From an uncultured Clostridia bacterium (GTDB lineage: Bacteria > Bacillota > Clostridia > Oscillospirales > Acutalibacteraceae): a stretch of 15,067 bases of DNA. Positions 7,419-14,593 of this stretch are shown here, piece after piece. The number at the start of each line of letters is the position of its first letter. Position 1 is the first letter of the stretch. A model generated the notes under the pieces. It was given only the letters and a program-made list of their open reading frames with translations. It did not search any database and was not told the DNA's origin. The stretch covers positions 1 to 15,067 of the forward strand of contig CAMYWU010000012.1 of assembly GCA_947302895.1 (NCBI GenBank), given 5' to 3'. The translations under genes and the position numbers were made by a program.

Positions 7419-7967
7419 TTATTCGCAGATGATTAAGCCGTAGCCCTTCTTTCTCTTATAAACAACCTTTGTTTCACCGTCTATTCCAAGGAAAATGAAG
7501 AAGTTGTGGCCGAGCATTTCCATCTGAACGATTGCTTCATCATCGGTCATCATATTCGGAGTTATTGTTTTCTTTCTTGTTATGTCAACACTATCAAAAT
7601 ATGCCTCGTCGAAATTATCCATTGAAACCTCGTCGGAAAGCTCATCAATCGCCATTGCGATTTCATCAATTCCGCCCTTGCGCTTTTTATCAACGAAATA
7701 GGTCTTGAGCTTGCGAAGCTTTCTCTTCAAATCATCAACTGCCGCATCAATTGCAGGCTCGATTTTTCTCTCGAAGGATTCGCCTCTGATGAAGGAGCCG
7801 AAATGCTTAACTGTTATATCGCAGCTGTATCCCTCTTTTTCCTTTTTAAGAGTTACATCAAAAGTGGCATTTTCGGGAAGCATTTTTTCAATTCTGTGGA
7901 GCTCCTTTTCAATTCCGTCTTTTGCGCCCTGCTTTAAATCAAAGCCTCTTGCAGTAATGTTAATCAT
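7419..7967 (-). CDS. hpf: Long-form ribosome hibernation promoting factor
   Basis: It binds the 30S subunit in slow growth, blocks the tRNA/mRNA path and drives 100S ribosome dimers. The N-terminal S30AE domain (about 1-97) starts MINITARGFDLKQGAKDGIEK and has the basic helix DDLKRKLRKLKTYF. A variable acidic linker (about 100-130) follows. The C-terminal dimerisation domain (about 131-180) contains KKTITPNMMTDDEAIVQMEM, GHNFFIFL and YKRKKGYGLIIC. The 182-aa length is normal for long HPF of Firmicutes. The ATG at 7967 follows AAGGGGGT. It appears to be a single-gene unit with its own terminator. The family call is firm. Confidence 0.95.
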   Translation of the reverse strand: MINITARGFDLKQGAKDGIEKELHRIEKMLPENATFDVTLKKEKEGYSCDITVKHFGSFIRGESFERKIEPAIDAAVDDLKRKLRKLKTYFVDKKRKGGIDEIAMAIDELSDEVSMDNFDEAYFDSVDITRKKTITPNMMTDDEAIVQMEMLGHNFFIFLGIDGETKVVYKRKKGYGLIICE

Positions 7968-7998
7968 AATATTACCCCCTTGGGATTATTTTTTTACA

Positions 7999-8027
7999 AT
8001 TATATTATATTCCCAAAAGACAACTAA
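7999..8027 (-). promoter_or_regulatory. Weak candidate promoter of hpf
   Basis: Two overlapping TATAAT hexamers are present on the - strand (8009-8004 and 8004-7999). With a 17-bp spacer the second has only TTAGTT as -35, a poor match. The gene may use an alternative sigma factor; GGGAAT just upstream of the -10 is vaguely sigma-B-like. Low confidence in the exact element. Confidence 0.3.
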
Positions 8028-8035
8028 TAAAAGTA

Positions 8036-8064
8036 TTGAAATATGAATATTTATTTGATATAAT
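8036..8064 (+). promoter_or_regulatory. Near-consensus + strand promoter with no downstream ORF
   Basis: TTGAAA (8036-8041) and a perfect TATAAT (8059-8064) are 17 bp apart, with an extended -10 TGA. The expected start is G8071. No convincing + strand gene follows, only the two-hairpin module, so the likely product is a short RNA. It is divergent from the hpf promoter region. Confidence 0.6.
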
Positions 8065-8070
8065 ATTAAT

Positions 8071-8150
8071 GTTGCCGAGAGCTTACGCCCTCGGCAATTC
8101 TTTTATCCTCAAGCGTATACAGGGGTCAGACCCCTGTATACGATTTTTGT
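8071..8150 (+). ncRNA. Candidate ~80-nt two-hairpin small RNA beside the RAYT gene
   Basis: From the predicted start G8071, a transcript would fold at once into hairpin A (TTGCCGAG 8072-8079 with CTCGGCAA 8090-8097). A short linker ending CCTCAAG follows, then the 29-bp palindrome (8114-8142, 14-bp arms) and ATTTTTG TTTTA, which together look like a terminator. It ends at the stop codon of the convergent RAYT gene, so read-through would be antisense to the transposase mRNA. The same layout without a good promoter lies inverted on the other side of the gene. The RNA is inferred from promoter plus terminator; it could instead be just a repeat module beside a promoter. Confidence 0.45.
8114..8142 (+). 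repeat. 29-bp REP-like palindrome, copy 1
   Basis: The arm CGTATACAGGGGTC is followed by a central A and its exact reverse complement. The central base gives the palindrome an orientation (A read on + here). Flanks are CCTCAAG on the left and ATTTTT on the right, the same as copy 3 read on the - strand. It lies 9 bp beyond the RAYT stop codon. Confidence 0.95.
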
Positions 8151-8151
8151 T

Positions 8152-8898
8152 TTATTTATTTTGGGCTATTCTTTGCGAAACACCGGTTAATCTCATTATC
8201 TGGCGCACCGCTATACCCTCTTTATGAAATATTCTTATAAATTCACGTTGTTTATCAATTGGAACACGCTTAAATTCTTCCGGTGAACAACAACCCGATA
8301 TCTCTTCAATAATGTTTTTTGCCTGTGTGTCTGGCATCCTTGCTTCTGCTTCATCAACGATATCAAGATGAGAATCACTGCTTAATTCGTTATGTATTCT
8401 GACAAACTCATTAACTCCGATAAGCTCAAGCGCAAATCCGGTGTTTACAAAAGTATTGCTCATAAAATAACTGTTATAGCTGCTGAATTCATAATCCGAG
8501 CAATTGCTTACCATTCCTGCTTTTATAGGATTTTGATGAATGTACCTTAAGGCTGAAATAGAGTATTCATCATCGTTAACAGGAGCGCTATTGAATCTGC
8601 CCTGGAACACCCCACCGATTCTGTCGTATTTCAGATTGTACCAATATATAAAACTGTCGCCAAATCTTTTAAAAATCTTATCTATCGTCTCGTCGCCTTC
8701 TTTAATCAAAAGATGAACATGATTTTTCATCAAACAATATGCGTATAATTCAAATCTGCAGATATCTTTTGTTCTGGAAAGAACGTTTAAAAACATATAG
8801 TAGTCATCTTTATCAAAAAACACTTGTTGCTTGTTGATTCCCCTTAGCATAACATGGTATATGCCAGTCTCACTTTTGGCTCTTTGTTTCCTTGCCAA
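8152..8898 (-). CDS. REP-associated tyrosine transposase (RAYT), Y1/HUH single-strand endonuclease (248 aa)
   Basis: Y1 transposases of the IS200/REP type cut and join single-stranded DNA at hairpins. The N terminus ARKQRAKSETGIYHVMLRG is typical of the family. The HUH motif is H60-V-H62 (MKNHVHLLI). The likely catalytic tyrosine is Y119 in LRYIHQNPIKAGM, after the family stretch GGVFQGRF. A C-terminal helix-turn-helix (GIAVRQIMRLTGVSQRIA) ends the protein. Nothing appears broken, so it may be active. I place the start at a TTG (8898), because GGAGGTGA sits just upstream and the family starts there; an ATG at 8922 would lie upstream of that ribosome site. A near-consensus promoter precedes it, and the palindromes on both sides are its probable substrates. 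Confidence 0.92.
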   Translation of the reverse strand: MARKQRAKSETGIYHVMLRGINKQQVFFDKDDYYMFLNVLSRTKDICRFELYAYCLMKNHVHLLIKEGDETIDKIFKRFGDSFIYWYNLKYDRIGGVFQGRFNSAPVNDDEYSISALRYIHQNPIKAGMVSNCSDYEFSSYNSYFMSNTFVNTGFALELIGVNEFVRIHNELSSDSHLDIVDEAEARMPDTQAKNIIEEISGCCSPEEFKRVPIDKQREFIRIFHKEGIAVRQIMRLTGVSQRIAQNK

Positions 8899-8920
8899 AT
8901 CTTCACCTCCAGACATCAGC

Positions 8921-8949
8921 ATTATATCATCATTAATTCACCACGTCAA
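8921..8949 (-). promoter_or_regulatory. Near-consensus promoter of the RAYT gene
   Basis: On the - strand TTGACG (8949-8944) and TATAAT (8926-8921) are exactly 17 bp apart, with an extended -10 TGA. The start would be near 8914, giving a leader of about 16 nt with GGAGGTGA. This is unusually strong for a transposase gene. Confidence 0.8.
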
Positions 8950-8964
8950 CTCCCCCTCTCAAAG

Positions 8965-8993
8965 CGTATACCGGGGTCAGACCCCTGTATACG
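8965..8993 (+). repeat. 29-bp REP-like palindrome, copy 2
   Basis: Same palindrome as copy 1 with central A on +, and one arm mismatch (C at 8972 instead of A). The left flank CTCAAAG is kept, but hairpin A and the right T-tract are missing. It forms a tail-to-tail pair with copy 3, separated by 25 bp. Confidence 0.95.
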
Positions 8994-9012
8994 TTGTTAT
9001 ATCTGCAATTTT

Positions 9013-9080
9013 AAAAATCGTATACAGGGGTCTGACCCCTGTATACGCTTTGAGGTTGCCGAGGACGGGGTCCTCGGCAA
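9013..9080 (-). terminator. Two-hairpin module downstream of the ABC exporter operon
   Basis: Read on the - strand, hairpin A (TTGCCGAGGA/TCCTCGGCAA, 10-bp perfect stem, 9056-9080) begins 4 bp after the exporter stop codon. CCTCAAAG and palindrome copy 3 follow, then ATTTTTAAAATT. The second hairpin plus T-tract can terminate the operon. Hairpin A is also followed by ATTTTTAATT on the + strand, so it may block antisense transcription too. Confidence 0.6.
9019..9047 (-). repeat. 29-bp REP-like palindrome, copy 3
   Basis: A perfect copy with 14-bp arms. The central T on + shows that it is inverted relative to copies 1, 2 and 4. It is flanked by CCTCAAAG and ATTTTT on the - strand, like copy 1 on the + strand. 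Confidence 0.95.
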
Positions 9081-9084
9081 ATTT

Positions 9085-10881
9085 TTAATTCTGATATTTC
9101 TCTGCCTGTAAATTGAACATGTAAGCGTAAGTACCGTTAAGTTTCATTAGTTCCTCGTGGCTTCCCTGCTCGATTATCTGGCCGTTTTCCATAACATAGA
9201 TAACATCGGCATTAACCGTTGTTGAAAGTCTGTGGGAAATGAAGATAACGGTTTTATCCTCAGCGGCATTCATCATTGCCTGATTGAGATTATATTCTGC
9301 AATCGGGTCGAGGTTTGCTGAAGGCTCATCAAGTATAACATAGGGGCAATGCTTATAAAACGCCCTTGCAATTGCAACCTTCTGACCTTCGCCGCCGCTC
9401 ATCATCATTCCGTCATCATCAAATTCACGAAGCAGATTTGATTTCATTCCGTTTGGCAGTTCCTTTGAAAAGCCGCTGTTTTGAAGCGCTTTTTCGGCAT
9501 TCTTTTCCTCAACATTATAATCAAGCGCAACATTTTCGCCGATGGTTGCGGCAAAAATCTGGAAATCCTGAAAAACTGCTGCAAATCTGTCCTTATGCGA
9601 CTGGAGCGTTTCCTCCCTAATATCCTTTCCATCAATCAGAATTTCGCCATCGGAAACATCATAGAGCCTCATCAGAAGATTGGTGAGGGTTGTTTTTCCT
9701 GCCCCGTTATACCCGACGAGGGCTATTTTTTCATTTGGTTTGATAGTTAAATTGATGTTTTTAAGAGTTTCATGGTCGTTGCCCGGATATGTAAACGAAA
9801 CATTCTTAATCTCAATTGTTTTGGGCTCGGCGGATTTTGTTTCATTTTCACCGCCGAAAATCTTTCTGCCCCTTGAAAGAAACTCCCTGTATTTTTCTAT
9901 AAGCTTTGCCTGCTCTGAGAAATTACGAACAACACCGACAGTTAAAAACGAAAACGAGGTTGCAATTGAAAATGCACCGTTAAAGGTTGCAACAAAATCG
10001 CCTGCCGACAGGGTTTTTGTTTTTAAAACGCAGTATCCCAGATAGAGCGGAAGCAAAAACATAAAGCCCAGAATCTGAACGCCCGTTTCCTGGAAGAAAT
10101 AGATTAAATCAATCTTTCTTACATATTTTCTCTGGTTATCAATAACCGCATCGGCGGCTTCATCGTATTTATTCAGCAGAAGCGGCTTTATGTTGTTCAT
10201 ACGAACTTCTTTTGCATAATCCTGCAGATAGAAAACTCTTGCAAAATAATCGGCTCTTCTGTGGAGCTTGTTGTTTTCAATCTGTCTTTTGGATTGAAGC
10301 ATACCTATTTTCTTGCTTACGGGAGTAAAAATTGCAACAACCGCAAGAATGATAACAAGGCAAATCGGATCGATTGCAAAGAGAATTGAGCCTATTGCAA
10401 TAAGCGAGAAAACCTCGCCGATATATCCCTGAACAAGACCGAGAACTCTTGTTATTCTTCCGCCCGAGGAATCGATAACAAGAATGAAATTATTATAAAA
10501 ATCGGGGTCGTCGTAGCTCTCTAAATCAAGCTCCTTCGCCTTTTTGAAAAGCATTTCAAGTATGCCCGAGGAGAGCTTTTCAAAATTAACGCTGAAATAC
10601 AGCTCCCTGTACAGCGCATTTGCAATCTCGTTAAACAGCAATATCGCCGCAATTGCAACAACGGCATAAACTATTTTCATTTTATCATCGCCGCTTGAAA
10701 TAACATCAATAACGTATTTAACGCCGATAACGGAAATAAGCCTTGTGGGAAGCCTTGTTAAAACGCCGAAAATACACTCACATATTACAAGCACGGGCGA
10801 GATTTTAAACATTATTTTAAGAAAATAGAATACGTTTGAAACGATTGAATGCTGAAGCTTATCAGTTCTGAAATCATGCAT
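9085..10881 (-). CDS. ABC exporter half-transporter, second gene of pair (598 aa)
   Basis: Fused membrane-ATPase exporter. The N-terminal ~340 residues form the six-helix membrane domain, with a PDFYNNF-type coupling region typical of this subfamily. The ATPase follows with Walker A GYNGAGKTT (390-398), Q-loop FQD, signature MSGGEGQK (494-501), catalytic E519 in VILDEPSANLD and switch H550 (ISHRLS). The ATG at 10881 (MHDFRTDK) overlaps the upstream exporter's stop by 8 bp (ATGCATGA) and has AGGAG about 10 nt before it; a longer frame to 10983 would run deep into the neighbour. Both subunits keep the catalytic Glu, so neither site looks dead. They probably form a heterodimer. The substrate (drug, peptide or lipid) is unknown. 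Confidence 0.93.
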   Translation of the reverse strand: MHDFRTDKLQHSIVSNVFYFLKIMFKISPVLVICECIFGVLTRLPTRLISVIGVKYVIDVISSGDDKMKIVYAVVAIAAILLFNEIANALYRELYFSVNFEKLSSGILEMLFKKAKELDLESYDDPDFYNNFILVIDSSGGRITRVLGLVQGYIGEVFSLIAIGSILFAIDPICLVIILAVVAIFTPVSKKIGMLQSKRQIENNKLHRRADYFARVFYLQDYAKEVRMNNIKPLLLNKYDEAADAVIDNQRKYVRKIDLIYFFQETGVQILGFMFLLPLYLGYCVLKTKTLSAGDFVATFNGAFSIATSFSFLTVGVVRNFSEQAKLIEKYREFLSRGRKIFGGENETKSAEPKTIEIKNVSFTYPGNDHETLKNINLTIKPNEKIALVGYNGAGKTTLTNLLMRLYDVSDGEILIDGKDIREETLQSHKDRFAAVFQDFQIFAATIGENVALDYNVEEKNAEKALQNSGFSKELPNGMKSNLLREFDDDGMMMSGGEGQKVAIARAFYKHCPYVILDEPSANLDPIAEYNLNQAMMNAAEDKTVIFISHRLSTTVNADVIYVMENGQIIEQGSHEELMKLNGTYAYMFNLQAEKYQN

Positions 10882-12703
10882 ACTGCTCTTTCTCCTCTCC
10901 CTTATAGCGTGAGGCCTGAAGAGTGAACATATTGCAGTAATCCCCGCCGCTTTCCATAAGCTCGCTATGGGTTCCGCTTTCAATAACAGTTCCGCCCTTT
11001 AAAACGAAAATATTATCCGAAAGAACAGCGGAGGAAAGCCTGTGGGAAATATACAAAACAGTTTTGTTCTTCGTTGCCTTGATTAAGTTTTCATACATAT
11101 TGTATTCTGCAATCGGGTCGAGCGCCGAGGAGGGCTCGTCGAGAATTGCAACATCAAAATCCTTTGCAAACATTCTTGCAACGGCGGTTTTCTGGGTTTC
11201 ACCGCCCGAAAGCCCTGCGCCCGTTTCATCAAATTCCCTTGTTAAAACGGTATCCGCACCGTTTGGCAGCGACTGAATTTTATTCCAGACTCCGCTCTGA
11301 ATAAGCGCCTGCTTTGCAATTTCTTTTTCTTCAGCCGTGCAATCGTGGCAGATAACATTTTCATTAACCGAAAGCGCAAAGGTTTTATAATCCTGGAAAA
11401 CGGTTGCAAAACGGCTGTGAAGGCTTTCAACATTGTATTCCTTGATGTTTCTGCCGTTATAGAGGATTTCGCCCTCTGTAGGGTCGTAGAATCTAAGAAG
11501 AAGCTTAACAAAGGTTGTTTTGCCTGCACCGTTAACGCCGACTATTGCAACAGTTTCGTCCTTGTTTATTTTAAGGTTTACATTTTTAAGAGAATACTTC
11601 TTTGCGGAGGGATATTTAAACGAAACATTCTTAAATTCAATGCTTTCAAACTCCTCTGCTTCCAAGTCGCCCGATACAACCTTTGATTCATAATCAAAGA
11701 AATCACGAAGATTCTGGAAATAAAGCGCAACATTTGAAAGCGAAGCAAGTGAATCCGCAATCTGACGGGTTGTTGTTCTTACGGAGTTTATTGATGATAA
11801 AACAACCGAAAAGCCCGAAATATCAAGTCCGCTGTTGTTGATAAACTGATAGGAAGCAAAGGAATATGTTCCGACTATTGGAATAAGCTCGCCGAAAAGG
11901 GAGCTGAGCATCGTATAGAAAAACAGCTTCCAGCCATAGTTTTTGATAATGCGGATATTATCCTCAACCGCTCTTCTGAAACGGTTTATAATAACCGAAA
12001 AGATATTTGAGGTTCTTATATCCTTTGAAAAATCCTTGAGGAAAACCGTACGCTGGGAATAGTTTTTAATACGGTTATTGGTTGTCATTGAATAATTGCG
12101 CTTATACATAATCTTGCTTTTAATAATTTCAAAAGCAAAGATGAAAAGCACGGGGGAAAGGAAGATGAGATACGCAGGGTCGATGGATGAAACAATTCCG
12201 ATAACAAGGAAAAACGATATAACCGAGCCGATGAGATTTGAAATATCCATACAGAACATAAAGAAATAGCTATGGGTTATAATCTCGGTCGCTCTCTGAT
12301 ATTTATCGTAGAATTCGGGGTCCTCGTAGCAGGAAACGTCAACATTTGCAGCCTTTTCAAAGATTAAATCATTAAGCCCCTTTGTTACCTTTTTCATTCC
12401 GACATTCTGCAAATAATCGCAGGTTATGATTATAACCTCATTTATAAGCGCAACGCCGAGGAAAATCAAAAGAACTTTAACGAAGTATTCAAAGCTTGCA
12501 TTTCCCTCAATAAGATTCAGAAGAACCTTGAGGAATAAAACTCCCTGAATAAAAAGCGAGAATATTGAAAAAGAGGTTTGAGCCAGTATTGCCGAAAGCA
12601 TAAGGGTTTTATCAGCCTTAAAGCAGATTTTAATTGCAAAAAGGATGTTTTTCATAACGGGAACCTTTATATCCTCATGCAGCGGCATCCAGTGCCTTGC
12701 CAT
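10874..12703 (-). CDS. ABC exporter half-transporter, first gene of pair (609 aa)
   Basis: First gene of a two-gene exporter operon. The membrane domain (about 20-340) has six predicted helices and the subfamily motif SCYEDPEFYDKYQRA. The ATPase shows Walker A GVNGAGKTT (389-397), Q-loop FQDYKTF, signature LSGGETQK (498-505), catalytic E523 in AILDEPSSALD and H554 (YISHRLS). The ATG at 12703 (MARHWMPLHED) is chosen because GGAGGTGA ends 5 nt before it; a GTG at 12712 lies inside that ribosome site. The LSGGE form of the signature, shared by both subunits, replaces the common Q by E. A clear promoter sits about 30 bp upstream. Export of an amphiphilic compound is the general expectation for this family. 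Confidence 0.93.
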   Translation of the reverse strand: MARHWMPLHEDIKVPVMKNILFAIKICFKADKTLMLSAILAQTSFSIFSLFIQGVLFLKVLLNLIEGNASFEYFVKVLLIFLGVALINEVIIITCDYLQNVGMKKVTKGLNDLIFEKAANVDVSCYEDPEFYDKYQRATEIITHSYFFMFCMDISNLIGSVISFFLVIGIVSSIDPAYLIFLSPVLFIFAFEIIKSKIMYKRNYSMTTNNRIKNYSQRTVFLKDFSKDIRTSNIFSVIINRFRRAVEDNIRIIKNYGWKLFFYTMLSSLFGELIPIVGTYSFASYQFINNSGLDISGFSVVLSSINSVRTTTRQIADSLASLSNVALYFQNLRDFFDYESKVVSGDLEAEEFESIEFKNVSFKYPSAKKYSLKNVNLKINKDETVAIVGVNGAGKTTFVKLLLRFYDPTEGEILYNGRNIKEYNVESLHSRFATVFQDYKTFALSVNENVICHDCTAEEKEIAKQALIQSGVWNKIQSLPNGADTVLTREFDETGAGLSGGETQKTAVARMFAKDFDVAILDEPSSALDPIAEYNMYENLIKATKNKTVLYISHRLSSAVLSDNIFVLKGGTVIESGTHSELMESGGDYCNMFTLQASRYKGEEKEQYA

Positions 12704-12735
12704 AACTATCACCTCCGAAAAATCAAATTATTGGT

Positions 12736-12764
12736 ATAATATCACACCGCTTTTTCTTTGTAAA
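12736..12764 (-). promoter_or_regulatory. Sigma-A promoter of the ABC exporter operon
   Basis: On the - strand TTTACA (12764-12759) and TATTAT (12741-12736) are 17 bp apart, with an extended -10 TGA. The start would fall near 12729, leaving a leader of about 26 nt that holds GGAGGTGA. Confidence 0.75.
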
Positions 12765-12810
12765 TAATATGCTGAATAAATAATTACAGATAAAATATTT
12801 TGTAAACGAA

Positions 12811-12836
12811 AAAGAAGCCGTAATATCGGCTTCTTT
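12811..12836 (-). terminator. Rho-independent terminator of the symporter gene
   Basis: A perfect 10-bp stem (AAAGAAGCCG 12811-12820, CGGCTTCTTT 12827-12836) has a 6-nt loop and a T-run on the - strand (TTTTTCGTTT). It starts 9 bp after the symporter stop codon. Confidence 0.9.
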
Positions 12837-12845
12837 TAGATGAGA

Positions 12846-14480
12846 TTAATCTTCAATTTTGTTTATTGCATCAACAATTGTATCCGCATTTTCAATAAGC
12901 TCCTGAGCATCCTTTGCAGGTTTTTCAGCTGCTCTTTTCTCAATAAGCGCTGCAAGCATCTTCTTATGCTCGGCATCCGTCATTGCATAGTTCTTCATCG
13001 GAAGAGCCGAAAGAAGCATACCAACTGCAATCGGAATTGAAATAAGGAAGAACATTGCTGCTGCGTACTTACCGCCGTCGAGCTGATAGAAATGCTCGCC
13101 CTGTGAAAGACGGTAGTTGATATTATCAAGGTTCTGGTCGGAGAACTTAACAATTGTGTAAACAAGTCCCTGAATAAGCGCTGCAATACCGCCCGAAAGC
13201 TTTGTTAGGAAGCTCTGACCTGAGAAGAATACACCGTCGGGACGGTAGCCGTTATGGAACTCCTCATAGTCAACGCAGTCGGCAATCATAATTGACTGCA
13301 TAACGTTGATTCCGCCCATTGAAGCAGAAGCAAGACCAATGCAGATTGCAGAAGCGATAACCCAGCCCCATGTTAAAAGGTTGCCCTTTGAAAGCAGGTA
13401 GCCAACAAAGATTAATGCATATGGAACTGCGCCTGCAACCGAATAGAAATTATAGAGCTTTTTAGTTTCAAATTTCTTGATAAGCCCCGGTGTTATTGCC
13501 ATTGCGGCAAACTGAGGAATGAATACTGCAAGACCGATTAACGCAATCTTGATTATTCTCTGGCCGCCGTCGAGGTTGCCGACATTTTCCATTGCGTTAT
13601 CTGTATAGTAGTAAAGAACAAGGGGCATTGCAAGAATCATAAGGAGCTGCAAGGGTGAACGCAAAACACCCGAGATAAGAAGCTGTCTGAAAGGAAGGCA
13701 TTTCCACATAATTCTGAAGTTTTCAATCATGCCTCTCTTGTCCTCGGAATCGCCGGGAACTCTCTCTTTTGTTACAAGACCTGCAGTTTCAAAAAGAATT
13801 GTTGCAATAACTGTTAAAATAACAACGGTTGCAATCCAGGCAGCTCTTGAAGTAAAGTTATTTGCCATCTGCTGAGTTATTTCGCCGCTTTCAACCATTG
13901 CGTTATATTTGCCCTCAAACATTCCCTTGAGGAAGCCGGGAGCAATTGAAACAACCATTCCCACTCCGCCGAAGCCTGCTGCAATACGGGCAAGACCTAA
14001 GATTTTAGCTCTGTCGTCCATATCCTCGGTCATAAGCGAGGTAATGCCCCAAAGCGGAATATCGCAAACTGTGAACAGCATTCCCCAAGCTATATAGGAA
14101 ATAGCTGCCCAGGCAATAATGAGCGCCTTGCTTGCGCCCGGATGAGTATAAATTCCGTTAACGTAGCTCAGAATTGTCATAGCTCCGATAATTGCGGGGA
14201 AGATAATCAGATAAGGTCTGCATTTACCCCATTTGGTATGAATTCTGTCTACAATTGTTCCCATCATCGGGTCGTTGATAGCATCCCAGATTCTTGCTGC
14301 AAAAAGAATAACTGCAACAACGGATGCAGGAATATAAAGAACTGTTCCGAGATATACGCTGACAAGACCTGCAGCGATAATCTGATAAATAACATTCTGG
14401 CCGAACATACCTGTTAAATAGCCGAAAAGTTCTTTTTTCGTATAGGAATTAGCGGAAATTTTATGTGCTGTTTCACCCAT
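12846..14480 (-). CDS. GPH-family sugar:cation symporter, MelB-like MFS (544 aa)
   Basis: Glycoside-pentoside-hexuronide:cation symporter of the cytoplasmic membrane, taking up a sugar or glycoside with Na+ or H+. The family motif is clear near the N terminus: RIWDAINDPMMGTIVDR then HTKWGKCRPYL (residues 63-91). D66 and D70 correspond to the MelB cation-site pair D55/D59. About 12 transmembrane helices are visible. The C-terminal tail of about 50 charged residues (from NYAMTDAEHKK) is longer than in MelB but common in Firmicute homologues. The ATG at 14480 has AAGGAG 9 nt upstream. No glycosidase or regulator gene adjoins it in the window, so the substrate cannot be told. It appears monocistronic. 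Confidence 0.9.
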   Translation of the reverse strand: MGETAHKISANSYTKKELFGYLTGMFGQNVIYQIIAAGLVSVYLGTVLYIPASVVAVILFAARIWDAINDPMMGTIVDRIHTKWGKCRPYLIIFPAIIGAMTILSYVNGIYTHPGASKALIIAWAAISYIAWGMLFTVCDIPLWGITSLMTEDMDDRAKILGLARIAAGFGGVGMVVSIAPGFLKGMFEGKYNAMVESGEITQQMANNFTSRAAWIATVVILTVIATILFETAGLVTKERVPGDSEDKRGMIENFRIMWKCLPFRQLLISGVLRSPLQLLMILAMPLVLYYYTDNAMENVGNLDGGQRIIKIALIGLAVFIPQFAAMAITPGLIKKFETKKLYNFYSVAGAVPYALIFVGYLLSKGNLLTWGWVIASAICIGLASASMGGINVMQSIMIADCVDYEEFHNGYRPDGVFFSGQSFLTKLSGGIAALIQGLVYTIVKFSDQNLDNINYRLSQGEHFYQLDGGKYAAAMFFLISIPIAVGMLLSALPMKNYAMTDAEHKKMLAALIEKRAAEKPAKDAQELIENADTIVDAINKIED

Positions 14481-14506
14481 AAATAAAACTCCTTTTCTGT
14501 TTCGTT

Positions 14507-14578
14507 AGTTAATATTTTAACAGATACAGAGTTTTAATACAAGAAATAATTATTTTATTGCTTAAAAGTTAATATTTT
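14507..14578 (-). promoter_or_regulatory. Symporter promoter with repeated operator-like sequence
   Basis: On the - strand a weak -35 TTGTAT (14542-14537) and -10 TAAAAT (14519-14514), with extended TGT, are 17 bp apart. AGTTAATATTTT occurs twice on the + strand, at 14507-14518 over the -10 and at 14567-14578 upstream, exactly 60 bp apart. The first copy forms an imperfect dyad GTTAATATTTTAAC. A sugar-responsive repressor could bind both; this is inference. Confidence 0.5.
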
Positions 14579-14593
14579 TCTCTTCCAAAAAAA

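Larger units (their letters stand above)
8072..9080 (-). mobile_element. RAYT/REP-type element: Y1 transposase between inverted two-hairpin modules
   Basis: The transposase gene lies between two homologous modules in opposite orientation. Left (+): hairpin A 8072-8097, CCTCAAG, palindrome 8114-8142, ATTTTT to 8148. Right (-): hairpin A 9080-9056, CCTCAAAG, palindrome 9047-9019, ATTTTT to 9013. From CCTCAA to the T-tract the two agree at 42 positions with one 1-base indel. An extra palindrome copy (8965-8993) lies inside on the right. This is the layout of a REP-associated transposase with its target repeats. Whether the whole 1-kb unit moves is unknown; RAYTs are thought to spread the repeats rather than themselves. 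Confidence 0.6.

Noticed and set aside
8041..8110. tRNA-like or attenuator structure near 8072-8097
   Set aside because: Only one hairpin of 8 bp plus a small inner pair; no cloverleaf and no leader peptide.
8114..9047. Regularly repeated palindromes suggesting a CRISPR array
   Set aside because: Only three copies in 0.9 kb, inverted relative to one another, with unequal gaps one of which holds a whole transposase gene. This is REP/RAYT structure.
8831..9111. Short + strand ORFs with repeated peptides such as RIPGSDPCIR or YRGQTPVY
   Set aside because: They are translations of the palindromes in frames antisense to the transposase start, with no ribosome site.
12765..12810. Possible riboswitch or leader RNA in the AT-rich gap before the exporter operon
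   Set aside because: The mapped promoter starts downstream of it and no conserved aptamer-like structure is visible.
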